A stretch of DNA of 64,000 bases from Aporrectodea caliginosa (Eukaryota > Annelida > Clitellata > Crassiclitellata > Lumbricidae): NCBI GenBank assembly GCA_020284085.1, contig JACEVL010000146.1:858223-922222 (forward strand). The letters are read 5' to 3'. Below the pieces are notes generated by a model. It was not told the DNA's origin, made no database searches, and saw only the letters and a program-made list of their open reading frames with translations. Both the position numbers and the translations under genes were made by a program. Positions within the stretch are counted from its first letter, which is position 1, and every line of letters begins with the position of its first letter. Of this stretch, positions 1-13,121 are shown one piece after another.

Positions 1-187
1 AGGTTGATATGTGGGAATACTTTGGGAGACCACAAATAAGGCGGGCGGAGGCGTTAAGAATTGACTGAAGCTTGGAGAGGTTTACTGAAGAGAGACCGGC
101 AAAGATGGAGTTGCCGAAGTCAACCCTAGTACACATGCATGGCTGACTTAGGCCTATCCAATATTGGTTGTGTCTCTCTCTGTCTTA

Positions 188-650
188 GGGGCCGTTCATA
201 AATGAGGTCACGCACCTAGGGGTCGAGGGGTTGGAAATTTGTGACGATGTGTGACATGGGGGTGGGGGTTGGAGAAATGTGACGTCACATCAGGTCTATG
301 TTATTAAATTTAACAAATAACAACAATTTAATTTTAATAATAGCAACACTAATTTTGAGTATTAAATTTTCATTATTTTTTTGATTATTTTAATGTATAC
401 GGACACCATTATTAATAATTTTCTATTTATTTCTATATTTGGTCACCGTTAGATTTTAAAATATGCATGCATGCTCTCCCTATTTTTTCCATGAAGGAGT
501 ATTTTGCTTCGCCATGGAAATTTGGTTTTAGGGGGTCAGAGCTTTGTAACGTCATTTTTCAAGGGGTGTTACTTTTGTGACGAAGTGTGACGAGGGGACG
601 GGGAGGTTCAAAATCGGCCAAAATTGCGTGACGTCATTTATGGACGGCCC
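188..650. mobile_element. Non-autonomous TIR DNA transposon (MITE), superfamily unassigned
   Basis: The two ends are inverted copies: the left reads GGGCCGTTCATAAATG and the reverse complement of the right reads GGGCCGTCCATAAATGACG. The interior is AT-rich and repeats gtgacgt / tgtgacgaagtgtgac motifs near both ends. No transposase ORF is present. TTAG flanks both sides, but the exact duplication is ambiguous by one base. This is a short internally deleted element; the superfamily cannot be named from the ends alone. Confidence 0.75.
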
Positions 651-692
651 TTTAGTAGATTGACATTCTGTATGCTGAGTTTACTGACTTGA

Positions 693-783
693 TTACGGCT
701 TGTTTTTAGTGCGTCATCGTTTGTTGCCTTGGAACAGTGGGCATCTGCGCTTTAGAAGTTGCTAATTACAATTGCAATTAATG
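693..783 (+). repeat. Dispersed repeat, copy 1 of a pair 2.5 kb apart
   Basis: The segment beginning gattacggcttg and running to gttgctaattaca is clearly similar to 3181-3270 in the same orientation. A related piece (reverse strand) is at about 17850-17890. No coding capacity is seen. It is probably part of a SINE body, because motifs of the local SINEs follow both copies. Confidence 0.6.
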
Positions 784-1183
784 CCCGCGGTTATCAGGCG
801 GTGTTTTCATCGATGCTGCTGTGGTATAGATTCGCAAGGTATCTTAATTTGCATGGGATCGATGTCAGCGTCATTTCCAAAACACTATTTATCAATATCG
901 ATTGCTATGGATCCATTTCTCCCTCTGCTAAAACAGCTTGAGAAAAGTATTGCGGAAAACTGATTTAATGGCGAAAGCAGTCGTTGATTTCGGAAGTAAA
1001 ATACAGTATTACACCTGTTTAACGCTGAAAATGTTCTCTAAAGTGTTGTCTATAAATTGGGACACGGTATAGTCAATTGGTCTGAGCGCGGTCTTTAGAC
1101 ACCTTTTAAACCTAGTAGCCCAATGCTATATAAGAAAGAGACGTGGCAGTCAATTGATTAGAGCGCTGTCCTTAAACGGTGTC

Positions 1184-1497
1184 GGGACAATTCGGAGCGG
1201 ACATTTCGGAGCGGATAATTCGGAGCGGACATTTCGGAGCGGATAATTCGGAGCGGACATTTCGGAGCGGATAATTCGGAGCGGACATTTCGGAGCGGAT
1301 AATTCGGAACGGACATTTCGGAGCGGATAATTCGGAGCGGACATTTCGGAGCGGATAATTCGGAGCGGACATTTCGGAGCGGATAATTCGGAGCGGACAT
1401 TTCGGAGCGGATAATTCGGAGCGGACATTTCGGAGCGGATAATTCGGAGCGGACATTTCGGAGCGGATAATTCGGTGCGGACAGTTCGGAGCCGAAC
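1184..1497 (+). repeat. 28 bp minisatellite, left arm of a large inverted repeat
   Basis: About eleven copies of a 28 bp unit made of two alternating 14-mers, ggacatttcggagc and ggataattcggagc. Copies are nearly identical, so the array is young or homogenised. The reverse-strand reading frames through it are artefacts of the repeat. The same unit in inverted orientation forms the block at 1572-1728. Confidence 0.9.
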
Positions 1498-1571
1498 CTT
1501 GCTTAAATAGAAGTTGGATTGATAAAAATAATTCTTGCTTAAATAGAGGTTAGATTGATGAAGATAATTCT
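1498..1571. repeat. Loop between minisatellite arms: two ~35 bp subrepeats
   Basis: Contains two copies of a unit with the core taaatagaagttggattgat. The same unit occurs inside the PIF/Harbinger element at 7925-8262 (reverse) and 12225-12630 (forward). Confidence 0.75.
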
Positions 1572-1728
1572 TGGCCGCTCCGAATTCCGCTCCGAATTGT
1601 CCGGCTCCGAATTGCCCGGCTCCCAATTGTCCGCTCCAAATTATCCGCTCTGAAATGTCCTCTCCGAATTGCCCGGCTCCGATTTGACCGCTCCGAATTG
1701 TCCGGCTCCGAATTGTCCGCTCCGAATT
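1572..1728 (-). repeat. Inverted, more diverged arm of the 1184-1497 minisatellite
   Basis: Repeats of gctccgaattgtcc, the reverse complement of the left-arm 14-mer, with variants (gcccggctcc, aaatgtcctc). With the 1184-1497 array it forms a potential hairpin around a ~75 bp loop. Confidence 0.85.
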
Positions 1729-1899
1729 GCCCTATATATATAGAACCCCTTAGACACCGCTAAAACTGTTTAAACTGACTCCATAAAGAAACGAGACGAG
1801 ATAAACGATAAATTACAATTGTAGCAACTAATAAGTAGAAAAGTGGTTGTACGAAAGAGTTTTAATTTGATGCCACAAGATGTCGTTAAACCGCTGCTA

Positions 1900-2026
1900 A
1901 GCGATTGATTAGACCGCTTGCCTTGTGACGCAGAGAGAACGGTTTCGAGCCTCCTCCTCTGGGATGGTCACTGTCACTGTGTAGGGACGTTGAGCAAGTC
2001 TCTCACTCGCTGATGCTTGGACATTA
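1900..2026 (+). mobile_element. tRNA-derived SINE fragment
   Basis: Similar to the better SINE at 31493-31700: both contain cttgccttgtga, a B-box-like sequence (ggtttcgagcc here, gagtcgagtcc there), and the body tgtgtaggga. The 3' part is lost and runs into ATG-type repeats. Confidence 0.6.
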
Positions 2027-2071
2027 ATAATGATAATGATGATGATGATGATGATGTATGTATGTATGTAT

Positions 2072-2260
2072 GAGCACCTGTTATAGAGCCCCTTCAAGAT
2101 TTCTACTCAGAGGCGCTCCCGACTACAGCCGCTACAGCGCCGACACTGAATCGGAGTTTGAGCAATTGCGAGTGAAGGACTTGCCCAGGGTCCCTACGCG
2201 GAGCTTGAGGTGGATTCGAACCCGCAACCCTCCGGCTGCAAGGACCGAACATACCCACTG
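2072..2260 (-). mobile_element. tRNA-derived SINE, reverse strand
   Basis: On the reverse strand it reads a tRNA-like head with a perfect B box (gggttcgaatcc), then a body containing gggaccctgggcaagtcctt and a 3' region rich in gcgct. It matches the element at 30490-30725 throughout. The first bases of the head are replaced by an ATG/CAT array. Confidence 0.8.
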
Positions 2261-4079
<1,819 letters not shown>

Positions 4080-4150
4080 GTCGTCAACGGCCTTTGATGT
4101 CATATGATGACGTTAAACCATGGATTAAACCAAAAAATAAAATAAACCGA
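4080..4150 (+). mobile_element. SINE/LINE 3' tail (GTCAACGGCC...CGTTAAAC family) with A-rich end
   Basis: Reads gtcaacggcctttgatgtca, then gatgacgttaaac, and ends in an AAATA-type tail. The same tail is found at the end of the LINE at 25046-29505. The bases just upstream resemble those upstream of the 5119-5178 copy, so the two belong to one family. Confidence 0.75.
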
Positions 4151-4320
4151 AATGGTTTCGGGACTTATATAGATGACATACAAACGGTGAGAACTGGTCA
4201 AAATAATTAGTGATATCTGTCGCTGATGCCACAAGAAGCCGTTATATACAATGCAATGCATGCATGGAAAATTGGAAATCCACCTAATTCCCAAATACAA
4301 CCTCGCCGCTACCGTTTATT

Positions 4321-4410
4321 CGGGTGCTCGGTACCAGTCCCAAGCTTGGATAAAGGAGGAGGGTGACGCTAATCGTCTTCGTTATTCAACAGCATCGTTA
4401 AACAGAAACT
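4321..4410 (+). mobile_element. SINE-like repeat body (ccagtcccaagc family)
   Basis: Contains taccagtcccaagcttgga, ggaggagggtgacgctaat and ends catcgttaaacagaaact. At least eight other copies occur here (for example 35800-35915, 43389-43532, 47280-47396). Its end, tcgttaaac, matches the LINE-type tail. Confidence 0.75.
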
Positions 4411-4435
4411 ATATAGTATACCACCAGCTCCCAAT

Positions 4436-4545
4436 TTGATTTGATTTGATTTGATTTGGTTTGGTTAGTAAAGATTTTTTAGATTAGATTAGATTAGATT
4501 AGATTAGTGTTGCCTAAACAACCCCATTCACGTGAACTCGATGCA
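4436..4545 (-). mobile_element. Retroposon 3' end with (AATCT)n tail, reverse strand
   Basis: On the reverse strand gttcacgtgaat, ttgtttaggcaacact is followed by aatct repeats. The same sequence occurs in forward orientation at 5838-6005, where it runs into a long (AATCT)n array. The pair therefore forms an inverted repeat 1.3 kb apart. Confidence 0.7.
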
Positions 4546-5118
4546 ACGAGAGTTCCTACTGACAATCTTATACATTATCATTCATGTTGAACTGTCAATC
4601 GAGTGCTAAAAAAATTGAATGACAAATCACTTCATGCATTAACACGTGTTTAGTATAAAGCTTTTCATTTATACACAGACGTGAATAAAAATACGTTAAT
4701 AGATATGTATGCACCTGTTGATGGCTATATATATTTTTATATATACGTAGCCATATATATATATAGGCCTATATATATATATATATTTATTTACAAGCAC
4801 ACATCGAAATACGCGGTGAATATGGTTGTTGGATTATATACTCTAATTCCGTCTCAATTCGCATAAAATAATATGTTGATTCCTTATTTTCCCCCATTTA
4901 GAAACAGTATTATATACTCTGTATTGTAACGCACTGTGAGTATACATTGATACAGCGCTGTTTCAGCCTTCCCCTACCTCTTAGACTCTAAGACGATCGA
5001 TGCCGATATAGAAAGCACTTAAAGTTATTGTCTCCAGACTCATTTCTTTTACACACCTTTAAAACAGTTCAAATTTTGTTACATTTACTCGCGTTATGTA
5101 CAATATTGCACATACATT

Positions 5119-5178
5119 GTCGTCAACGGCCTTTGATGTCATAAGACGACGTTAAACTACGGACAAATAAAATAAATA
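5119..5178 (+). mobile_element. SINE/LINE 3' tail with (AAATA) end
   Basis: gtcgtcaacggcctttgatg, then ataagacgacgttaaac and an aaataaaataaata tail. This is one of the cleanest copies of the shared tail. Confidence 0.8.
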
Positions 5179-5596
5179 TTGCACATGAGAAAAAGACTTG
5201 AGCTGTTTGCTGTCATCCGAAAGGTGAGAACAGTTCTGTTCAAAAATAACTTGTGTCTGTCCCAATATTACATTAGTATGGGACAGGAAAGACCTTTTGG
5301 CTTATAAGGCATTCTCGTTAGACACCTTTAAAACGTTCGTATTCCATGCTACATAATCATGAGACACGATAGTTGGATGCTTAGTTAAAAACTATGATCT
5401 TTGTTGCCATAAGATGTCGCTAAACTCTCGATCAATTCATAACAAATACTTCATGGATTTGTGATCCTGCATTATTCCAAACGAAAGTTGACCACACAGT
5501 TCGTTGAGCCGATGAAGAACTCAACCATGCACTGCATGCAAGCGACTGATGAATGCCTGTGATTTTCACCCTTGCTTTGAAATCTAACCTAATCTC

Positions 5597-5794
5597 GTCG
5601 TCATCATCATCATCATCATCGTCGTCGTCGTCGTCATCATCATCATCATCGTCGGCGTCGTCGTCATCAACATCATCATCATCATCATCATCGTCGTCGT
5701 CGTCGTCATCATCATCATCATCAACATCATCATCATCAGCATCATTATCATCAGCATCACCACCACCATCATCATCGTCGTCGTCGTGGGAAAC
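5597..5794. repeat. (ATC)n/(GTC)n compound microsatellite
   Basis: Trinucleotide array alternating ATC and GTC blocks with GCC and AAC interruptions. It yields poly-Asp and poly-Ser frames that have no flanking coding signature. Confidence 0.95.
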
Positions 5795-5837
5795 ATTCAT
5801 CATCATCTGTGGCGTATAAACTACAGTTGCATATATA

Positions 5838-6195
5838 AAGTTCATGTGAATTGGGATTGTTTAGGCAACACTGATCTAATCATATATAATCTAATCTAAT
5901 CTAATCTAATCTAATCTAATCTAATCTAATCTAATCTAATCTAATCTAATCTAATCTAATCTAATCTAATCTAATCTAATCTAATCTAATCTAATCTAAT
6001 CTAATCTATAGGCTAATCATTCCCAATCCCATCCCATCCCATCTCATCCTATCCTATCTATCCTATCCTATCCTATCCTATCCTATAGGCCTATCCCTAT
6101 CCTATCCTATCCTATCCTATCTATCCTATCCTATCCTATCCTATCCTATCTATCTATCCTATCCTATCCTATCCTATCCTATCTTATCCAATCTT
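5838..6195 (+). repeat. Retroposon 3' end running into (AATCT)n and (CCTAT)n arrays
   Basis: The end ttgtttaggcaacactgatc is followed by about 24 pentamers of AATCT to 6005. A second pentamer array, CCTAT/CTATC, occupies about 6030-6190. The first array starts exactly at the retroposon end, as a tail-seeded microsatellite would. Confidence 0.85.
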
Positions 6196-6493
6196 ATCTT
6201 ATGTTTGTAGATTTAAATCTAACCTCTCTTAATCTAACCATACGTATCCTATAATAAATTAATAATCCAATCTAATCCAATGACTTCTAAAGCGCCGTTA
6301 TCCTATTCGCTGCTCTTAAACTTAAAAGTTGTTAGTGTGCTGAACCGTCAGCCGAGAGGTCAGAGTTTCAAATAATCGCCGCCAGAGGAGACGCTTTGAA
6401 ATACCTGCTACTCTTGCTCCCCCTAGCGAACTCCACTGACCGTATATATACACGCTGTCGGTGAAATGTTGCAAGGGTTAAACAAAATATATG

Positions 6494-6830
<337 letters not shown>

Positions 6831-7464
6831 TCATCATTCTCGTCATCCACATCATCAGTATGCCTATCATCATCATTATGAGTTTAACCACAGCAATTAT
6901 AGTTAGCGACCGCTTACCTATATATCTTAAGTTTATCATTGTCCTAATTGCTTTTAAGAAGAGTTGCAGTGCTGTTTGAAAGACGCAACTCAGATATGCT
7001 TATGCATATATAATTGACTGTTTTGAAATTGAGTTAAAATAGCAGAATACAGCAAATCAGGCAAACAAAACAAAGCAAGAAGCAGAGAAATTATATAAGC
7101 GACAAATTGACAGAAATAAACGATGGAATTTATCAGTTACGAATGTTTAAGAGAAGGGTTTAACTTCAATATGCGAGGCGCACAGTTTGGCGTATTACGT
7201 CAAGTCGTCAACGAGCAGCTTAATAACTGCACATTTCGCTTCCAATGCTTAAATAGCATCGGTGGACAACGTTTTCCAGGGGCCGTAAGTGTGTCCACAT
7301 CTTAACTCTTATACGCGACTAAATCGGGCTAATGTGCGACTAGCGGTTATTTCGGTAAGCATGGAGACATCTTAAGCCGCTAAGTCAGCGTAAGAGACGA
7401 CTAGCGCTGGTCGACCTGTGAGGGTGGTGTAAGTTGCTAGTCGTTGTCGTAGCGGAGAAACAAT

Positions 7465-10460
7465 ATGGCGGACATCATCGTGATTCGTCTACTTCGACGG
7501 AGTTTAAGACGGCAAAGAGTATTCAGGGATCGGCGAAATCCACTAGATTTGTTGTCGGACGAGCAAATGTACGAGGCTTTTCGCTTTCGTCGTCAGGAAT
7601 TATTGATTATTTGTGACGAGCTGGCTGCCGATGTGGCCTTCGATGCGCCGCGTCAGGGTAGTTTACCATCAGTCATGCAGGTACCATTAAGTTATTAAAT
7701 TAATTTCGAAGAAACATCGACTTAATTCTGAAAGTAGGCTAATAGTACAGTCAAGTTGGTAAAGTCGTAGTTTGCGTTGCTAAATTATTGTAATGTCTTT
7801 AGTGCCGTACTTGACGTTGGTAAGTAAGCAGTCGGTTATCCCCTAGTTTAGGTTGGTCAATTATTTGAATGTCTTCAATGTCGTACTTCACGTTGGTAAG
7901 TAAGCAGTCTACCTATGTCCATCATAACTATCATCAATCCAGATTCCATTTCATTGGGAAAAATTACTTTTATCAATCCAACTTCTATTTGACGAAAGAA
8001 ATATTTTTCATCAATGGGACTTTATTTAAGCAAAGATATATTCTCATGGATCCAGCTTCTAATTACAGAAACAATTTTTTCCATCAATCCAGCTTCTATT
8101 GAACCGAAAACTTAATTAATTTCATCCATCCAGCTTCTATTTACGGGAAAAATAATTTCGACCAATCCAACTTCAATTTTGCACACAGGAATATTTTCAT
8201 CAATTCCAGTTCCATTTAGAGAAACAATTTCTTTCATCAATCCAGCTTGCATTTTAAAGTGACAATTTCCAATAATTTAGCAACGTAAACTACAACTTTA
8301 CCGTCAAGTTTAAATGAAACGCATGTCAATACAATACAATACAAATGAAAATTTATAGAGCGCTTTAACAACACAAGTCTTGCACGAGAGCGCGTTTCGC
8401 TACATTCTTAGTCATAGTGCAAGGTAAACAGATATGTCATGTGTTACAGTGCAGTTGTAGATGCAGAGGAAGCAACGAAATAATTTTTGCAGTTATTGCA
8501 AGGGAGTTCAACTAGTCCATTTGAGAAATTGGTTTAGGTTTGCTTGGTTAAACTGAAGTTACTATTTGTTTTGGTATTTAATAATTCATACTATTGACTG
8601 ACCACAAAAATGTGTATGAATATGTATGGTAGGAATAATGCTGTAATGAATTTTTCTACCAAAACGATGCTCATAGTCTTAACTTTAAACAATTGTTATA
8701 CATATATTAATTTGAAAGAAACATTTATTGCAATCATTAACAGTGACGTTTAATGGAGAATTTTAAACACCCTCCTTAATTCATCTTGTAGTGTAACTTA
8801 TATCTATTACTGTTATTTTACTGTGACAATGAAAATTTATTATGTTCAATTGCAGGTGATGCTGACCTTGCGTTATTACGCGACCGGAACGTTTCAGAGT
8901 GTTATTGCAGAATTGTTTGGAGTTCACCAAACAACAGCCAGTCGAACGATCAACCGTGTAACAAAAGCGCTTGTCCGAAAAATGCCTACGTGGGTTAAGT
9001 TACCTAGCCAGCAAGAAGCTGATGCCACAAAGGCAAAGTTCTTCGAAAAGGCTGGCTTTCCTAACGTCATTGGGTGTGTTGATGGAACGCATGTCCGTAT
9101 ACTGGCTCCGTCTGAAAATGAGCACGAGTATGTGAACCGAAAGAATGTTCACTCCATCAACGTGCAGGTAATGACAACTCTACACCTATATCAATCAGAC
9201 CACTCAAGCTTGTCATGTTGTTAATGAGGCATATACATGTAACACTATATGATATTTGTGTGCCAAAGAAAGGCAATGCTTCTCAATCTTTCGATGCTGT
9301 GGACCAATGCTTTTCAACATTCTGCTGACATTACATATATCATGTTATATTAAAACATAGATTTTCGTAATATGTGTTTAATAAATCTATAATTCTTTAC
9401 TGTTGCATGTTCTTAACTGTTCATTAGGTATGAACACATTGTAATTTGTCTCATTACCATTCAGCGGCCCAGTGAATGATCACTCGTGGCATGGCATTGG
9501 ACCACAGTTTGAGTAGCACTCCATTAAGACATTAATTCGTTTGCTAATGCTTTGGAGGGAGTACAATGAGGTGCGTAAGGGGCTAGGGAGAGTTTGGGAG
9601 GAACCAAAATAATCATTCACCAGCAGAAAGTGCGGACCACTGAACAAGAAAACAGAGACACTGAGCAGATATTAGGGCAGATATTAAAACATACAGTAAC
9701 TTAATAAATAAGCTGTGCGTGCTCCAATGTGTTGTTTACAAATGCACTTCACGTCACAAATTGTTGCTTGCAATTGTCAAATAAAATGTTCTCAGAGGCC
9801 AGTTGCATCAAAGCGTTTAGTTAAAGTTGTTTTTTGTTCCACACATATTAATAAATGTCTTGTTATATTACATTACAATTACTCTTGTTTACACTGTGAT
9901 AAAAAGTGACATTTTATGTGTGTTTTAAACAGCTCATCTGTGATGCAGATCTCAAAATAATCAACTGTTCTGCAAAGTGGCCGGGCTCGGTTCATGACGC
10001 TCGAGTTCTTCGAGAGTCGGCTGTCTTCGGTGCCTTTGAAGGCAATCAGAAGCCACTGTCAGGTTTCATTCTTGGTGACAGTGGCTACATGCTACGCGAG
10101 TGGCTCATGACCCCCGTTGTCAACGTCCGTTTGCCCCGGGATGAGGCGTACAACACGGCTCACTGTGGTACTCGTTGTACAATCGAGCGGTGTATTGGAG
10201 TACTGAAGCGTCGGTGGCACTGTCTGCACACCGAGCTTCGAGTAGCACCTGACACGGCCTGCGAGATTATTTGTGCATGTGTTATCTTGCACAACCGTGC
10301 GACAGAACTTAATCATGGACTTGATGATCATGCCTTGGACTATAATGACGAAGATGATGGTAACACTGCAGCAGTCCCTATTCGAACTGTGACCGAGCAG
10401 GCACGAGTAGCTGCCGGGAAGGCAGCAAGGGATAGACTTATATGCAACATATTTCAGTAG
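7465..10460 (+). CDS. PIF/Harbinger (HARBI1-like) DDE transposase, three exons
   Basis: Exons are inferred at 7465-7680, 8856-9167 and 9933-10460. The junctions are CAG|GT donors (7681, 9168) and ..gcag / ..acag acceptors, all in phase 0. Joined they give about 351 residues, close to vertebrate HARBI1 (about 350). Exon 2 holds a helix-turn-helix-like region (VIAELFGVHQTTASRTINR) and the first catalytic Asp in GCVDGTHV (about residue 148). Exon 3 holds the second Asp in FILGDSGY (about 225) and the Glu in RCTIERCIGVLKRRW (about 261), a DD35E spacing typical of the superfamily. WPGSVHDARV is another family motif. There is no stop or frameshift. The start Met follows aacaat and is the only one that keeps the family N-terminus. 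The protein should cut and rejoin DNA at the element ends in the nucleus, with the partner encoded at 10739-13121. Confidence 0.92.
7925..8262 (-). repeat. Subterminal repeats of the Harbinger element (left, ~35 bp units)
   Basis: Six to eight diverged units with a core like atcaatccaacttctattt, in intron 1 of the transposase. They are the reverse complement of units at 12225-12630 near the other end and of those at 1498-1571 outside the element. Such clustered subterminal repeats could be protein-binding sites, but this is inference. Confidence 0.75.
8325..8425 (-). mobile_element. Short retroposon 3' end with (TATTG)n tail in transposase intron 1
   Basis: On the reverse strand a sequence ending ttaaagcgctctataaattt is followed by tgtattgtattgtattg. 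Gcgct-ctataaa followed by an ATACA/TATTG-type tail also ends the fragments at 30497 and 61640-61853. Confidence 0.55.
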
Positions 10461-10622
10461 TGGCATTACATAGTATTACTGTACAGTCACTGAAAACATT
10501 TTGTAACGCTGTTTCTCTTGTTATTCGATAGACTTATATGCAACATATTTCAGTAGTGGCATTACATAGTATTACTGTACAGTCACTGAAAACATTTTGT
10601 AACGCTGTTTCTTTTGTTATTT
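10431..10622 (+). repeat. 96 bp tandem duplication at the transposase 3' end
   Basis: Two head-to-tail copies (10431-10526 and 10527-10622) differ at one or two positions. Each starts gatagacttatatgcaac and includes the transposase stop region; the first copy supplies the stop. The near identity indicates a recent duplication after or shortly before this element inserted. Confidence 0.93.
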
Positions 10623-10738
10623 TGGGACATGAATGTGAACCTGTCCAAACTAACTAAAAATTTTAATGTTACAATTGGATAGCGATAACAGAAATTTATG
10701 TAGCAGACATTAGCCGTAAACAGGTTACAGGCACACAA

Positions 10739-13121
10739 CTATAAATTCTGTCCAGAATTACAACGGGTTTGCAGGTCCTGAATCCTGAGTAAAGACTCCT
10801 GTTTCAGAACTGCATTAAGCTCAATCTGTGATCTGTTCAACTCAATCTGTGATATATGCGCCTCGATCTGCGATCTATTCAGCTCAATCTGTGATATGTG
10901 CGCCTCGATCTGTGATCTATTAACCTCGATCTTTGATCTCCCAAGTTCTTTTTTGTCTGTTTTAAGTTCTATCTCAGCTGATAGCCAACTATCAAGTAGT
11001 CCTTCTCCAGTGTTCGATACAGACTGCCTCCGCCTCTTACACCTCTTCCGCTTTAACGTGCTGCTGGTACCGTCTTCGGACACTTGGGGAACAGTGGACA
11101 GCAGCTCTTCCTGTTGACGTCCAACATCCACCCCGCTGGTTTCTGAGGAAGTTGCCGTAGTGATGCATGCTGATGGCATACTCAGAGTGCGCTTTGTCAT
11201 CGTAAACAGTTGACTAGAAGCGGGGTCAGACTTGTTGCTCGTGGATGCCATACGTTGGAATGAACAGGCACTGCCGTCTTCCTCTGTGTATCATAAAACA
11301 GACAATATTAATGTCAATATTATTATAGATTCACTATGTTTCCTGCAAACCTTTCAGTGAGTATAAATTGTAGACTCGTATACCTGGTTGTACTGCAAGT
11401 TAGCGGTAATCCCAATTACAGCTAATTTTTAGGCTAAAGTCTTACCAAAGACATCAGAGTATGGACATAACTTGTGTGCTTAACTTTAACTCTTTGCATT
11501 GTCTTCCAGTTGAGCAAAGATTGGTTTCAAATTGTTGCAAAAGAAATTAGTAATTACAATTACATACTTATATGTAGCCAGTTAAAAATGGGAATGTTTG
11601 TTAAATGTTTCACAATGACATTTTTAACTTTATCTAACTCTTGGCTGTTTATTTTACAGTTGGCATGTCTTAAGCTTATTACGTGTATGGCACAGTGCGT
11701 TTGCTAGTGCTTTTCAATAAAGAATGTACTTACTATGCAAATGCTAGTCATAAGTAAAGTGTTTTGTTATCCATAAATTTTTATGAATATTAAACAAATA
11801 CAAATGTAAATGACTTAAATTTTTATTGATGTATTTGTTGATACATTGCATAACTCTTACTCACCCTCAATTTCCAGCAGAGTCTCCAGTGTGGAAGCAG
11901 CTAAAAAGCTGTCAGTACCTGTAACTGTAACAGACAGACATTGTCGCATTCAGTATTGTTATTTTTTATAACCCATCACCTGTACAAACTCAACAATCAA
12001 ATAAGCATGTTCCTACTGATCAATGGCTTCTCAAAGTCATTATGTTTACAACATTTGATTGAAGTTACGAGAAGGCTTGTTTTTGGCTTTTTAGTAAACT
12101 TGTAGGCCTAATTACATGGTGAAAAATTAAGAAGAAAACTGGGTAAACCTGCATTTTATGATTGCATTAAACGTATAATGTCATTTAGCATATTTTATTA
12201 TTTCTCTTATCTGTCCCCGTAATTGGAAGTTGCATTGATAAAAATAATTATCTGTGTAAATAACAGTAGGATTGATTAAAAGAATTCTTTGCGTTGAAGT
12301 TGGATTGATGACAATAGTTTCTTGTGAAACTAGAAGTTGGATTGATGAAAATAATTGGGAAAGCATTTAGTATCGGGGTGCGTAAGTTTACGGGCGTCGG
12401 ACGTTATCGTTTGGCATGCTGCGCGGAAGGTACGACGTTTTCTAAAGATGACACTAACCCTAACCCTAGCCGACTCTCAAGACACTTAAAATTACAGGGG
12501 AAAATACACGTACTAAATGCTTGCCAATAATTGTTTGTGTTAAAATGGAATTTCAATTGATGAAAAGAATTCTTTGCGCAAATATAAGTGAGATTGGTGA
12601 AAATAATGCCTGCTTAAATAGAAAACAGTTAAACATTGATAACAGTTACCAATAAATCATTGAAATAATTAAATACGCTATTACTTTTCACTGGAAGAAA
12701 CACGAATAAAATACACAAAATTATCGAAAACTAGACATAAAAGAAGTGCTTACATACCTTCTATTCCAGAAACAACATCGCTTCTGTCGCCGATAATATA
12801 TAGGATGAGTTCTTTGAAGGGGGTCTCCTTCATGGGACCACCACCTCCTGTTTTCGTCTGGTACGTCTGTTCCTTTAGAACAGCCGACTTCATGTCTCTC
12901 CATTTTTTCATTAGCTCGTCTTGCGTCCTAGATGCGCCTTGCCCAACAGCGTTTACCCGCTGGCATACTCTAGCCCATGCCTCCTTCTTTCCGCGTGCCG
13001 TCATCGACCCCTGCAGTTTGCAATTAATTGCATCCTTCTCTACCCCTATCCCCTCCAACAAAACACGTACTTCTTCATCGCTGAAATTCGCCTTTCTTTC
13101 TCGTTTCTTGGCGCTGTCCAT
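10739..13121 (-). CDS. Harbinger-associated Myb/MADF-like DNA-binding protein, three exons
   Basis: Reverse-strand exons are inferred at 13121-12758, 11918-11865 and 11283-10739. Donors AAG|GTATGT and AGG|GTGAGT and acceptors tacag| and cacag| keep one frame, giving about 320 residues (327 if an upstream Met at 13142 is used). The N-terminal region, KANFSDEEVRVLLEGI and RTQDELMKKWRDMKSAV, matches the Myb/SANT (MADF-like) trihelix of PIF/Harbinger second proteins. The C-terminal exon has a basic stretch KRKRCKRRRQ (likely nuclear localisation) and a tandem heptad-like repeat of IEAHISQIELNRSQ suggesting a coiled coil. In other Harbinger elements this partner binds the ends and helps import the transposase; that role is inferred here. 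The small middle exon, 54 bp, was found only by splice logic. Confidence 0.82.
12225..12630 (+). repeat. Subterminal repeats of the Harbinger element (right)
   Basis: About six units with the core gttggattgatgaaaataat, in intron 1 of the Myb-like gene and just beyond. Orientation is opposite to the 7925-8262 set, so the element has inverted subterminal clusters. A short ctaaccctaaccctag run at about 12461 lies between them. Confidence 0.75.

Noticed and set aside
1184..1497. CRISPR-like repeat array
   Set aside because: 28 bp units are head to tail with no spacers and the setting is an animal genome.
12455..12480. Telomere-like ctaaccctaaccctag
   Set aside because: Only two to three units and inside a transposon intron; no telomeric or interstitial telomere array.
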